From contig NC_052666.1 in assembly GCF_016802725.1 (NCBI RefSeq), forward strand, positions 23,279,497 through 23,343,496: a stretch of 64,000 nt of DNA, given 5' to 3'. The position numbers and the translations under genes are program-made. The notes beneath the pieces are model-generated. The model was not told the origin of the DNA and searched no databases. It saw only the letters and a list, made by a program, of their open reading frames with translations. Positions 48,611 through 62,701 of this stretch are shown here, one piece after another (positions within the stretch are counted from its first letter, which is position 1; every line of letters starts with the position of its first letter). The stretch is from Solenopsis invicta. Its lineage: Eukaryota; Arthropoda; Insecta; Hymenoptera; Formicidae.

Positions 48611-49960
48611 CCTCGACGCTCGGACGGGTAAATCTCCCTCGATCGATTGTTCCCCTCGAAATCACATCTCGCGGGCGCAGCTGAGGCGATCCGACGCGCC
48701 GCGCCGCAGGGTTCGCCGCCGTTGAGGTTATAGCATGCAGCTGTAGCAGCAGCCCGTCCACCTACGTGCACCGCCGTCGACGGTACCGCGCGCGATCCAT
48801 GTTACACGACAAGGCGGCGCGAAGAGGCGCGGAGGAGGACGAGAGGATGAGGATGATGTATCGGCGGAATCGTGGACGATCCGCAGCGCACGGGAAAGTT
48901 GTCGCTCTGCTGGCCTAGGTGCTCGCGCCGACTCCCTCAGTAGTTTTCACGCTTTCCCCCGACGATGAGGAGGAGGAGGAGGAGGAGGAGAAAGAGGAGG
49001 AGAAGAAGAGGACGACGACGACGACGTTTCACTTTGTGCGCCGACACGATTATACCAGGTGGCGCGAAAGATCCTCATCATCGTCATCGAACCACCGCCA
49101 CCGTCGCCGCCGCCGCCGTCGTCGCCGTCGCCAGCAGCAGCACACCACTATCGCGCTCGATACGTCGAGGGTGAAACGGGGGAAAAACGGGATACCGTAG
49201 ACGGTGTGCCGCGCCACCGCCGACTACGACTTGCATACTCGTCGTCCGGGCGTAGTAGCTCCGCGGGGCTCCGGAGCCTGAGCTGTCGTCTCGATGAGGA
49301 TCGCGGCACTCTCGAACGAGGACAGCGCCATATTATCGCGCTCGCGCGCGCGCGTTTCCCCGGTGATCGTCGTCGTCGGTGCGAGAGTTCGATTTCAGGC
49401 CGTGCACGGCGACAGGCCGGTGTTGTCACAGCCGGATCGAGCTGACCGCCCGCGGCTTCGTGGGGACACTACTAGGCATCTCCCACGGCCTAGACCGCGG
49501 TACTATACGCGTCTCAAGTCTCAACGTGAGCGGCTAAGCGCGCGCGTTACTCTCCGCGTGGACTGTACCGCGGCTAGATCCGCCACACTGTGGCGCGCTC
49601 GTGCGCGCGCGCACGCGAGACCTCTCCGCCAGTGTCGTCCTCCGTGGCCCGCGCTCGAACCGGCCTCGGCATTCTTGGGATTAGGCGCGCGCGGTGGTCC
49701 TCCTCCTCGCGCGCCTCCCGGTCTCACCGCGCGCCGGCCGCCGCTGTGTCCCGACGATCGCAGACGACCACGCGGCGGCAGTGACAGCGCGACGTCTCGC
49801 CCCGAACGTGCCCCGTTGCTTCAGGAGGATGCGTGTTCGAATCCCGGAGCACGTGCCGATCGATGAGAGCGATCGATGAGAGCGCGGCCGGAAGTGATGC
49901 GCCGATTTCGTGACACTGTATATAACGTGGATGGGTAGCCTCTCTCACCCGCGGCTCTTT
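48611..49960 (-). promoter_or_regulatory. CpG-rich island upstream of the unrecognised gene
   Basis: A strongly GC/CpG-rich block with triplet runs (GAG/GAC about 48,961-49,027; GCC/GTC/CAG about 49,081-49,140). It contains several overlapping open frames on both strands, expected from GC-rich DNA with few stops; their Arg/Pro/Ala translations look non-coding. It most likely holds the transcription start and 5' UTR of the minus-strand gene, perhaps with divergent transcription. Confidence 0.5.
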
Positions 49961-51670
49961 TCAACTATTTTTTTTCCACGATCCAAACTCTAACGAGTGC
50001 GCACTCGGTGAACGATGCCGGCAAAGCCGAGCGTCTGACGGATAGATGATTCTCACCGTTCTATACGCGATGTATCGTGTAGAATGGCAGCAATGGAGAA
50101 AGTACACGCGGAATGAGACCGAATCGTCGATCTCATGCGGCTTCTGCACTCGAAAAAAAATTTATTGAAAAACTGAAATATTTAATCCGATACGTTCACC
50201 CGGTGTTGGTTGCTGTTTCTGTCACAATTGTAATAGATTTTTTCGATTTCATTTTTATCTATTTTAATACGTTATTACAGGTTGCAAGTATTACATTAAA
50301 AAAGTTCGTAATTGTAATAAATTTTTGAAATTGTCAACAATTTAAGTTGTCTTGTAATGACGTTTCAAAATTTAATACAAATGTAACGGAAAAGGGTGAC
50401 ACACTGAGTTGATTCAAAAAATATTTAGTTGTACAAAAAAATTATAGTACATTCATGTCGATCATTAAAATGTTTTAATCAAAAATTAACTAAATCAACT
50501 TAATATTTAGACTGCATTCCAATATACACTGTCAATACTGAAAATCTACAGTGTACGGTAAGTATACGATAAATTTTCAGTATTGACAGTGAAAACGCAG
50601 CTTTAATTGAACGTGTCAAATTAAAAATTGTAGTTTTTCGACATATTTTGTTTTCAGTATACATGAAAAAAGTGTTATTAAAGTCTGAAAATTAAGCCGA
50701 ATACGAATCTAAAAAGAGTTTTCTTAATTTATTAAAATAATTATGTAGAACGCTTAGGCTAATCGCTAGAATGTCAAAAGCTTTTTATAGCACTACTCAT
50801 CATGTTTCATAATTTTGATAGTTCAATAAAATTATATTTAGATTTGCATTTAGCTAAATTATTCGATACTTCAGCAAAATCATTTTTTCGTGAATTAATT
50901 TCAGATAATTAGCATATAAAAACTCGGTGATGATTCGGTGATCATAAATAAATGTTGTCCTACATACTCATATAATAACTGTAGATACTCCTTAATACGG
51001 GCCTTACACGATCAATAACGCTGATCAGTAATATTGAATCAGTAATACTAACATTATGTGTATTAATATTATTTACAATCTTATTTCTACGATTATATTA
51101 TTCATGACTGTGGAACTATGCAGATGAAAATACTATGCGTTCTCTTTACACAGTATTATTATCAACCTTACTACACAGCGATGCTCGAGAATCAAGAAAT
51201 TTCCATCACTATTAATATTCTAATCTATATTATAATCAGTATTCACCGCATATAATCGATAATACTGTCAATATTTGTTGGTACTGAGTCACATATTGTA
51301 GACACCTTACACGGTATTATTGACCGCGTAAGTCTATAAGATGTGACTACTAAATCCTTTGCTTTTAAGTTTAGGGAAAACTCTGCCCAACCAATTACAC
51401 TATCGCCGTTTGATACAGTTAACTTATAATAGAATTACAAAATATGTATCAAAGAAGTAGAACTTAGAGATAGTCTGTTTACATACAGGTAAATCATTTT
51501 GAAAATTCGTTTTCTTTGCACAAAGGAACGAAAAGAAAAGTGGGACAAGATAATTCTGTATCTAACTAGTAACGATATGTAACGATCTTATGTATGATAT
51601 ATCATTAAAAGCGATCGATGGATAGGACATTAGAAATTAGCCGGAGCTAACTTCACGTCTGCTATTTTTA
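49961..51670. other. AT-rich intergenic stretch
   Basis: No gene seen. A hairpin lies at 50,525-50,594 (ACTGTCAATACTGAAAAT against ATTTTCAGTATTGACAGT). Confidence 0.5.
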
Positions 51671-54200
51671 TATCATTTCAAAAACGATAAGATCTCGCCA
51701 CTTTTTGCAGTAAATGTGTCAAACATTCGGCATACATTGACCCTAAAAAAAAAGACCTCGTTCATTTGACTTGTGAACGTTTCACTTTTGGCCGTCTCAG
51801 ATTTACTGATAGGATAAGGGGAAGAGGAGTCGTGAGAGGAGGGAGAGACGCGATACTGAGATGCGTGGATAGCTAAACTGAACGACCGCCCATCTCGAAT
51901 CTTACGCGTCATGTAGCATGGACCGGTTGCAGGAGCCTAGGTACATACCGCTCAAAGAGTAGCCAGGACTGGTGTGTAAGATCGCGTGGACGATGTGACA
52001 ACGTCGCACGGTCGATATGCTCTTTCAGGCAAAGTGCCAAGATTGGTAAACGCACGCGGGGGTATATAGTCGTGGTTTCCAGGTATCACCCTCCCACTCC
52101 CCTCCTTCCCTTCGTCCCTCCCTCCATCCTTCCCCTCCGCTCCGCTCTCTAACACCCGCGCTTGATTCGTCCCTCACCATCACTCCTGAAACTCACCCAT
52201 GGGATTCGTTTCGGCGGTGGGGAGACCTACGGGGAGTGGGAGTAACCAAGTTGCGCAGAACCCAGCCAGACGTTAGCTCCCGCTCGCGCTATTGCGCAGT
52301 TCCTACGTACATAAACCCGTCGGCTGCCTATGTACTACATATGTATTATACTTATTATTTTAATCATGATTTACGAGCGCGGTGTTGCCGGTTCTCGCGC
52401 TTCGGGCACGCCCATTCCCTCTCTTGTCTCACTTTTCAGCCATATACGCGAGTACATAGAAACGCGCGCGCGGAAAAGCAACGTCGCTTGATCGATACTT
52501 GAGAAACTTGCAATAAAAAAAATAACTATAATGAATACGTGTTCTTCAATAATCCCGAGAACAATTATATATATATTATCTATTTATATATTAAAAATTA
52601 TGCGTTTTTCACTGTAGATAATTGGTCCCCCCCCCTTCCCAAATAATTTCCAATTTTGCAAATGCGTAATATTCGGATATAATTTATTATTTGTTCAATG
52701 TGCATTCCACGAACTTGCTAGATCGTATAGAAACTCCTTATGTAACAAACAATAGAATATAGTGCGTCGGAAATACTCGGTTGATTAGGTCATATCACGT
52801 CCAGCAATGCGACGTTGCCGTTGCGGCCTTGATGGCACCTAGTTTTACTGCGCAGCGCGTTGGGCCAGTCGTTTTGGCAACACTGGACGTTCGTAGCGAT
52901 CTATTTATAGTAGCCCTCTAACGCCGCTGTTGCTATGCCGAACAAAAGGCATATTTGGTTCGAGAGAGGGGGGAGGGACGAAAATAGGTGGGGACAATTG
53001 GAGTGGGGGAAGTGTAGGTGATATGAAGTGAGCAGGGGGAGATCGGACTAAAAGAGCAATATGGCGGCGCAACGGATATATCCTCCGGTTCTCCTCTGAT
53101 CTATCTACGCGCCGTTCTGCTATAACTCAACTTTCTCTATCTCTCTTCTGCGTCATCGCTTTCTCTCGCTCGCTCTTTTGCATTCTCTAGTCCTCTATCA
53201 CTACACGATAGTGGCTCCCACATCCTATTTCCTGTACTTTACGAAAGTATGACCATGACGACCGATAGTTACGCAACGCGCGATAACTCTAGTGCGCGCG
53301 AACAGAATACCAGGCGGACAAATCTCTCGCAGCAACAAAGAGAGTCGGCGAGACCAGATGAAGGTCATACGCCGCTCGCACCGCGCCGCACCGCACCGCG
53401 CCGCGCCGCGTCGCACCGAGCCGCGCAGCGCCGCGCCGTTTTCCCGCTTCTCCGCGCGCGATGATCGCGGAAAGTAAAATAGAGCGTAAAGGGAGCAAAG
53501 GTCGCGGCCGGCAAAGTGAAAAAAGGTCCGGCGCGGTATATCGCGCCGCCATCCCTCTCTCCGGTCTTTACGTGCGCGTAATTCCTTTTTTTCACGTAGC
53601 TCGCACGAAATTGCATATGGCGCCGTTCACTCGTAGCAGCTGACGAGGTTCGCAGTATACGCTCCTATGCGGTGCCGAGAGCATGCGTGCTACTTGCACG
53701 AGACATAGCGCGCTTACCATGAACAGCCCTCGGCGATACTCGGCTCTCTTCGCCGGAGTTTGCCTCTTTGTTACATCACTCTTCGCTCCTTATGTAGTAC
53801 ATAGGGGCGGATACATTATGTACGCGCGGAGCCGCCGCACATGTCCCTTCTATGACTCTCGCTCCGGTTGTACATAAGGCACACATGGCGCGTAGTATAT
53901 ATATGTGTACAAGCGCAAGCAAGCCGGCTGGCCGGCACACAAGCGCGCAATCGTGGCGCGAGCAAACCGTACTTCGTGTTACACGATGCGCGGTTACAAC
54001 AAACAAGCAACATTGCATTATTACATAGAGACACGGCGCTGCGCGAAACGATTTAATAGCGAGCGGTACGACACGTATGGAAAATTCATGCTTTCATAAT
54101 AATAGCACGGGAGATGCATCGTGAGGCAATTTCACGAAATTTAAGAGCGATAACCTTCGTTTACTTTGCATGACAAATATAAGGAGAGACTCCTATTCCG
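51671..54200. promoter_or_regulatory. CpG-rich island, possibly a promoter of an unseen transcript
   Basis: A GC/CpG-rich block in AT-rich DNA. It has a TATATAG element near 52,065, CTATTTATAG near 52,901, and GCAATATGGCGGC (YY1-like) at about 53,057, typical of insect 5' regions. Open frames occur on both strands but read as Arg/Ala/His-rich low complexity. A (CCGCGCCGCA)-like run covers 53,371-53,438. No exon could be chained. Confidence 0.35.
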
Positions 54201-57200
54201 GGATAACGTGCCGTATTTTTTTATGTCACTGCAAACCGTACTTGTGCTGTCTACAAAAGTGAATTAATACGAATGCTGAACAAGTGCCGTAGAATATTCT
54301 AGCTATTGAATATTTTAAAATAATTTATAACCAGAATATTCCTTCATATGCACATGTGTGCCTGTGTGCGTATTTTCCTTTATTCCAAAAATGCACAACA
54401 AATATAATTTTTTATCGATAACCAATGCAATGTCCTATAAACGGACTAATACTATATACTAAATATATACGTATCATACTGTACATAGTATACTAAAAAT
54501 AGTATGCATACATGCATATGTATGTAAAATATATACTGATACAGTATGTACGAGTTCAAAAAAGTAAAATTTCTGCAGCTTTGTATTTTTTTCTCTTGAA
54601 GAGTTCTTTTTAAGCAGAGAATTCTTTTTGCAAATCCAATACTTTTCTGTGTTGTTAACCATAATTATAACGATGACTTAACTATAACGCCCCTGTACAG
54701 ATCAAAGATCTTACGGGATCATTTAAATAAATTATGACATCATTCTGCCAAGTAAACACGCCTATCGTATTAAATAAGGATTACTAACCTAGCATAAAAT
54801 GATGATATATAAGAATATAAAAAATAAATACATGAGAAATACACGAGATAAAGTTTCTGAAATTGAAAACTCATTTAGACAAAGCTTATCAATTATAAAT
54901 TCTTCTTCAAAATTTCATTCTTTGATTTATAAATGTTGATTCAAATGTTTTTCGCTCATTATTACTCTAAATCCTGATCAAATTTTTTTTTAATGCTCAT
55001 TAGTGCCTTCTGCGATTTTATGAAATTTCTGTTGATAACAAATTTTCTTTCAACTATTTCAACATTTTCATTTTTGAAAGAAAAAAGTACAGAGTTAAAG
55101 AATACGGAATAAGAATTGGGAGATTATAGCTGTATTTATTAAAAACTTATAAAAAACAATTAGCTTGCTAATTTTTCTTATATCGTTTTTTACCAAAAAC
55201 AATGTGGGTATGTAGTTCCTCTATTTTCTATTTTCTATATCCTTGCAATTTTCTAACTTGAAAATAAAAATATATAATACAGCTGGAAAAAATATAATAT
55301 TTGATGATACCGTAATATGAGAAAAATTAATGCAAAAAGTAGTGACAAGCAACTTATTCAAATGTACGACGCCAATTTATTATTCCTTGAAATAAGTATA
55401 TTTTATATTTCTCATTAATACTTAATATTTTATGACTTGTGTCCTACGTATTTCTTTTTCTTTGAAATATTAAGAACACCTGAGTAAACTCTATGCCCCT
55501 CTAAAAAATATATTTGGTATCTAGGAAATAAGTCTAGTGCGTTACTGGTCGCAGTTTGTCCACATTCTTTGACCAAATCTCGGAAATTTAATCTGAGACG
55601 AATGATTCACCTTGGGCAGAGTGAATACTTTTATTACACTAGTTTTTACAATTTCAACATTTAATATTTTAAACAATGATCTATGATTAAACTAATGTAA
55701 TAGAACCTTTCTCACATTTTCATACCGGATCTGTATACCATAGGTTCTTGTAATAAGTAAAACATGTATTGTGAATATGTTGTATTATAGCAAACATGTC
55801 TTGGTAAAGCATATATCATGATGTAAGTTATCTAGAACAAATTCCATATTAAATTAACAAAACCCTAATAGAAATAAAAAATAGTTTACAGATACGTTCT
55901 TTGTAAAGATGGTATCTTTTAAAATTGTTTTGTGACAATTAAATAGCAAAATGTTTATAAAAAAAAAACAAATGTTTTAAATGTAGCTTGCTTCGATATA
56001 AAAATATTAAGTATTATATAAAGCGTATTGTTCAAAATTGTAATTGAATATTTACACGCTCTCACTTGCGTATGACCCAAGTTTGCCTTAAATATGAATC
56101 AACGAATCCTATCTCTACGTATATTGATTTAAATCATTTTAAATATAAGTAATTTATAATAAATTATTTATTGTTATTCAAACAGGTGTCATATAGTAAG
56201 TAAAACTTTTCTCTTATAACTAGTAATATATGACTTAGATTTATTCTTTCAAGCTGAAGAATATTAATACAAAATTTTGTAACGCTTGAGAATTTACTAA
56301 TCTCTTTTTTATTTAGTTTATTCCCTTTCTTTATCATAATACTTGTTTGATTAAAATAAAAATTTTGGGAATAGAACTTATATTATGAAAGAGATATTTT
56401 ACAATAACTTTTCTATTGTTCCTATAAATACATAAACAGAATGTAATGCCAACTTGTCTCTTGTGCCAATGAGCCATACGACTTTCCGTATTTAAAAAAT
56501 TTTTAACTTTTCTTTATTTCCAATTAATTCTCGTTTATATATATTACAAGGATCATAAAGCTATTAAAAAATATTGGATAAAACTGCATATTAGAAATGT
56601 GCATATTAAATACATATTAAACTGCATATTAAATGCATTGTTTAAATTTGCATTTTAAACAGTGCATTTTATTATTAAAATTACATTTAAAACTTACAAT
56701 TACAAGAAACATTTAAAACAAAAAATAATTTTTTAAATAATTTATAAAATTACAATAAAAACTGAAATTTTGCTAAAACTAGAAAATATTAGAAGGGACC
56801 TCGCCAATTTCAATGACCTTGACATAATTGTCAAGATAATCCTAAATACAATCAAAAGGTTTTAGTTGTTGTACGTTGTTTATTAACAAGTTATTAATAA
56901 ATAAGATAAATCCAGGAATGGATAACTAATTACAATAAATAACGTCGTTACTCATTACCGTTCTTTTTATAATGCTTTTTTTATAATTTTATGTTACAAT
57001 TTTCCATAATAGTAATAATAAGGCCAGGATTGAAATAGTCACTTTTAACAATCAACATTATCATTACGCATTACTCATTAAAAAATACTAATTTTACTCG
57101 TATTACATAACGAGTCAACTAACGAGTTATTTTTTTTAATGAGCAATGCATAATAACAAGTTGCTTGTTAAAAGCAGTTTACTGTTCCCCAACTCTGGCA

Positions 57201-59728
57201 TTATTATGACCGTTACGAAAATTGTAACGTCATTACTAAATCGTTACTATAAAAAATAAAAATAATGATATAACGGTAAAATAACGATTTCTCATCCCTA
57301 AGTAAATCATACATGTATCTTAATAATTTAATATTCCAAGAATATTAAATTAAAACAAAAATTGGATTTGCTTATTATTCTTTGTTTTCAATAAAATTTT
57401 ATAATATTCTTCGAAAATGTATACTTATTTTGAGTATTATACTGCTTATGAGTTATACTAAAATTTTTAATAAACATATTTTAAGACAATTATTAAGAAA
57501 TATTCTTTGTTAAAGATAATACTTAGAAAAAAATAAATAATTGTTTTTATTAGCAGAAGAATTGATACTTTTCTGTATGTACTTTATACATGTAGTATTG
57601 AAAAAAAAGAAGACCGAATATTGTCTTCAATAGTGAGAAAAATCCATGAATATTAAAGTTGAAGTCCAATATATAAAGTCAAAATAAAATTGTTTTGAAG
57701 AAAAAGTGTATCACTTAAATGATAAACGACCTATATGTAATTTTGATACAATACCCAGAATATTTAAATAGTATCAATAAGGTAAAATAGTATGCATTAA
57801 TAAAATATTTTGTTTATCTCTTTTTTAGGAATATGTATAGAAAACAAAATCAATAAAGATAAACTCAATGCAAGTTAAAATCGATATCAATATCACTAGA
57901 GATTGCAATTACATACCATGCACGTATCGTTTCAATGAAAATGACGACTAAATGATTCTCACATAATGCCACGAATAATATTAGCCACGAACAATACAGA
58001 AAGATTATTCAGAAATGCTATTTCGCAAATCAGTAAATCCAATCATTTTCCGAATTTCCAAAAGCGATTTTTTTATAGGTTGAAAAATCTCCGACTAATA
58101 AAAGCAAATAAATAAATAAAAAAAAATTGTCCGATATGAAAATGCAACATTATCGTGTTAGGCACTTTCCTCGCTCACGATAAACTAATGAATAGTTTTT
58201 ACATGGACACTATTCAACTGGCTTTTACTGATGATCCATGTGCATGTTTAGAACAAACAAGTTTGTATTATCGAGTCAAGTTACAAGTTAGTATTTTAAC
58301 TATAAAAAAATATTATAAAAAAGTAACGAGAAATGGCGTTACTTACTGTAACTCGTTATTTTTCCTCTCTGGAAAAATATGAATATATTAGCATCAAATT
58401 AAAATTAATATATTTTAATGATTTCCGTCATCAGCCGTTATGTGATAAGTACAAATAATTGGCATATCTAATATTATAGCTATATCTTAATGAGAAAGAT
58501 AACATTCCTTGTGTGATTTTACATATAACTTCTAATTCTCCAGAATTGTGCACCGTTAACTTTTTTTTCAAACAGCTCTTAAACTGAATTATATCACGGA
58601 ATTAAACTGAAAATCAATTTTAATTATAATATTATCGATACCAACAAATATCACTGCGAATCCCCTCCCATTCCAAAAAATATATTTTATTTAACAAATA
58701 TTGTTTCATATATAAGCAATAAATTATATTCTTGTTTATATATAATTCAATTTTTTTTTAATTTGCTGATCTTTCAGTAAAATTTCAGTAAAATATTGTT
58801 ATTTTAATATTATAAGTATATCGATGAAACAACAAGTATAAATTATTATGATAATAGTATTAAAAAATTCTAATTCTTAGTTTAAACATATTTTTATTTT
58901 CTATCCAATAATTTTTCTTCTTAATTTATAAAAATTATTATTGAATGAAAATACTTTTTTGTTGATAAAACTATGTGCAAATTTAACATTACAAAAATAA
59001 ACATTTTCAAAACAAGAATGTCTTTTTCTGTTCACATTTAATACTATTTTCCCTATATTGCCCCATACCGCCATTTTTATAATCATGTCTGAAGTCCAAT
59101 TTCTAGACTGTAGATTGAAAATTAAAAGAAGACTCAACTTACGTGGAAAAAGTTAATATCAATGCTCAAAAATATATCACTACTTGGTGGCGCTATAAAG
59201 CCCCACGATAGTAGAAATCGATCCAAAATCTTGGACAGAGAGATAATTAACAAATCGCACTTAAACAATTCGACCAAATAACTAATGCGATTAATCAATT
59301 TTCTCTCTGTCCGAAATCTCAGACCTATTTCTAGCATCGACACAAGGCTTAAGACTTATTGTACATATTGTAAACAAACCATAAATTGTAAAAAGCACAC
59401 ATCACAGAAATATGTTGAGGAGTCACTACGCTTTGACAAGACTAGCCAAGGAGTAGAGAAAGAATTTCTTTTAAGTTAAATAAACTAATCTGATGAATGA
59501 ACTGCCAAAGCATTTATTTGATCTGTTTGTAAAGCGGCATCCTTTCTGATATTGCTAATAATGAGAGAAATATCTGAGTCTGCTTAAAATCGACATAGTG
59601 TTGGCCACCAGACAATATCTGCCGAAAGTCCATAAAATATTGCAGACAGCATTCCTTCGCGCTGTTAAATGCCAATTCAACTTCATATACTGTAAGTATA
59701 GGCTTGAAAAAGTCTCTTGAATCAATTA
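54201..59728. other. AT-rich stretch without supported genes
   Basis: Very AT-rich. Fold-back at 57,047-57,172 (ATTACGCATTACTCATTAAA against TTTAATGAGCAATGCATAAT). On the minus strand at 59,514-59,728 a frame reads FFKPILTVYEVELAFNSAKE ... DFRQILSGGQHYVDFKQTQI and stops; it may be a decayed coding relic, and I do not recognise it. Confidence 0.4.
57047..57172. mobile_element. Fold-back repeat
   Basis: Arms of about 40-48 bp with ACTCATTAAAAAA/TTTTTTTTAATGAG cores and TTAACAATCAACA/TTGCTTGTTAA ends. Confidence 0.55.
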
Positions 59729-60322
59729 CAGTAAAACCTCCTATAAAGCAAGAAATAATCTCCATGCGAAAATAATCTCGCATTATATGAAACCAAGAGC
59801 GCAAAAAGTTAGAACTGAATATTCTTTTTTAATATAACAGAAAATAATATGCAATTTATTCTATTTTAAACAACATGTTAGAATTGAATAAATACTTTTT
59901 TTTTAATATAACAGTATAATATGCGAATTATTCTTTTTAAGCAATAATCTATTATATCGGACTGATGAAATTAAAAACGCGAGATTAGAAGGCCTGCATC
60001 AGCCTAACGGTTCTTGGCGCCGAATAATAAAGAGGGGGAGAGGAGAGAGAATATATGCTTCTTATAGCATTAATATTACTATTCTGGTTTCATGACAAAT
60101 ATGTGGGGCGCGCAGTTTGAGTTGAAAATTGTAAAAATTAAAAATTAAAAAAAAATTATTATTTGGCACCAAAAACCACTATGACCTTCTAGTTTCGTAT
60201 TCTATTTTAAACAACATGTTAGAACTGAATAAATACTCTTTCTTCTAAATACATTATACAGAAGCAATAGCGCAATTTTTATTTCACGTCATAGGAATAC
60301 CGCGTTATATAGAGTCTTACTG
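59729..60322. mobile_element. Non-autonomous DNA transposon with pogo-like termini
   Basis: Terminal inverted repeats CAGTAAAACCTCCTATAAAG (left) and CAGTAAGACTCTATATAACG (right, reverse complement), each preceded by TA, the expected target duplication. The 594-bp interior has no transposase. It carries direct repeats of GTTAGAACTGAATA-type units near 59,808, 59,877 and 60,219. The CAGTA...CTCTATATAACG ends resemble Tc1/pogo-class elements. Confidence 0.68.
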
Positions 60323-62112
60323 TACTTCATTTTCTGAACAAACTATCACAATAAAAGCATCAATCTAAAATAAAAATCAAATCTATTGATGTAACTATAT
60401 CACAAAATAAAATTAATTTAAATTAAACATGTTTTGTTGTGTTTAGACATACCTCGGAGAAATTTGCAAGCTTGGTAGGATTTATTTTTAAGTCGTAAAC
60501 CGTAAAAAATTGATTAATTATACATGAGGATAATAATCTACTATATATAGTTGGTCAATTTCTTATGACTTAAGAGGACTATTACATTTGTCGTACAAGA
60601 AATTTTTCTAGTGTGTCAATTAGTTGCAGGATAAACAATTTTTTAAAAATTCGAAAAGTTCTCTATCCTCCTGCCAATCAACTTGCTTAATAAATTTCTC
60701 GTACAAATGTGGGGCAATACATTAACATATCACGCATGGTGGACTATGAATTCACGGACCCGGATTCACCTAGCTCTCGATTCCGCATTTTTCGACAAAC
60801 ATACTAAAGATTCTCTTGATTAAGTAGTAAGTAGTAATTGTGAATAAATTGTGGAACAAGAAATTCTGTACCATATAATCAAGAGAAAAAATTGTATACA
60901 CCAAATATTTGACCTTTGCGACGTACATGGGTTGTTACTTTCTTGTAATCTCTCCTTGACTATTGCTGCGCACAATGTTTACATGTTGACAATGTCTGTT
61001 CAATAACACATTATTATTTACATCTCGTGATGGTAATTGTGATGATTGTTTTGACCAACCACACAATGTTACAGAATTTAAAAAAAAATGGCCATAAATC
61101 ATATTTTGCTCGAAAGTGGCTCATAATGAATGTCATTTACGTTCCAAAACCGCTTTCTAGGATCGAGGGGAAAGGAGAGTGAATTCAGTGGGCAGGAGGC
61201 AAAATATTTCACACTCCTAGGGACTGGTCCCCCCAAGGCCCCTTCCTATTAAAGATTTTCATCTTCAGAAAAAAAAAAAAAAAATAGTAAATGTAATAGC
61301 ACAAGGCTTACTACACCTAGTGTAGACCGGGGCTTAAGCAATCGCGAATGCTACTGTGATGTCAACTTTGAACAAACCGAATAGATCAATATCTTGTGTT
61401 TATTTCTTTGTGAATTATTTCGATAGATCTCTTATATTAAAATTGTTTTATATTTTTTTCATTAAATTATGAGAGACAAAACCAAGACATAAAATAAAAA
61501 ATGTTTAATATTAAAAAAATAAATAAAATGTACAAAAATGTATAAAAAATAAAAATACTTAACACAAAACAAAGTTAAAAAAACCAAAAATGAAATCAGT
61601 AAGCATCACGTCCCGAATTAGTAATTAAAAAAAATTTAATATTTTTTTATTAAAAATTGTTATTGTGTACAAATCTGTATGCAAAATGCATCTGAAATTG
61701 AGCGTGAATATGTATATTAAAATATATACAAGTCTGATCATATGGAAATTGAAAGAAAATTGAAACATAATGTCACGTATGCATTACGTATTTGTATGAC
61801 ATTTTATTGTTATTATATTGTTTTATTGTTATTTTCTCCGCACTTCCCAGTATTATAAATATTATATTTCTCTTTCATACATCAAGAAATACTGTGGAAT
61901 TAGTTTTTAGGTTTCTGCTCGGAGCCAATTTCAGCAATTTTCATACATCCTCTTTTGTTTGGTTATTTCAATAAAAAATATGGATCGTTGATATTTCACC
62001 AAACTATCTGGTTATTTTGTGCATATTTCAAATTAATTCAATTTTTGTCCGTGTAGTGTCAGATATAAGCGATGGATTTTTACTCATCCTCATCACTGAA
62101 ATTGGGTCTCCT

Positions 62113-62262
62113 AGACCGGTATAGTCAATTTTTGTTCCAAAGCCGTCTTAAATACCTTTTTAAGATGCTAATACAGTTCTCTAATTGGTTGGTAATATCT
62201 TAAGCCGATTTTAAGTACTTAAGACGATTTTAAATATAAGAATCAACTCTGAATATCAGCCC
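62113..62262. mobile_element. MITE of the GACCGGTATTC family
   Basis: AGACCGGTATAGTCAATTTT at the left and AAGAATCAACTCTGAATATC at the right, with internal ATGCTAATACAG and TAATTGGTTGG as in the 27.1-27.4 kb copies. Confidence 0.6.
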
Positions 62263-62555
62263 TAATCTAGTCTTCATAGCTACCGTCCACAACAAATGCT
62301 TCGAAGCATTTGTAATGTCAAATGGATCGCAGCCCTAAAGCCTCTTGCATAATGAAACACACTAGCAACAGAAACAATAAATAACAATAAACAATAGATT
62401 TAACAACTTATGATTGGCTTGCAGATATTTTTCATGACTTCTAATTGGTTGAAATTTGTTATTTTCTATTGTTATTTTCACTGCGCAATAGGCTTAACCT
62501 ATGTTCGGAACACACCCGAATGGGGGCGACACTTTAGCGTATTGTGGTAGACTAT

Positions 62556-62701
62556 GACCGGTATTCAGTCGATTCTTATTTCAAAACTGTCTTAAGTAAT
62601 GTTGCAAAATGCTAATATGGCTCTGTGATTGACAACATCTTAAGACAGTACTTGAGACTTGAGACAAGCTTAAATATAAGAATCGACTATGAATACTGGT
62701 C
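62556..62701. mobile_element. MITE of the GACCGGTATTC family, best-preserved copy
   Basis: 146 bp starting GACCGGTATTCAGTCGATTC and ending GAATCGACTATGAATACTGG plus TC, nearly exact inverted termini. TAT borders both ends. Same length as the inner copy at 27.2 kb. Confidence 0.7.

Noticed and set aside
49825..49855. GTTCGAATCC, a tRNA T-loop-like word.
   Set aside because: The flanking bases do not form a T stem, and no acceptor, D or anticodon arms are present.
49294..49866. A 190-codon plus-strand open frame in the CpG island.
   Set aside because: Arg/Pro/Ala-rich translation, overlapping frames on both strands and no splice context; expected from stop-poor GC-rich DNA.
59104..59145. GTAAGT...CTACAG suggesting a minus-strand intron.
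   Set aside because: The interval is about 35 nt, shorter than insect introns normally splice, and the flanking frames are unrecognised.
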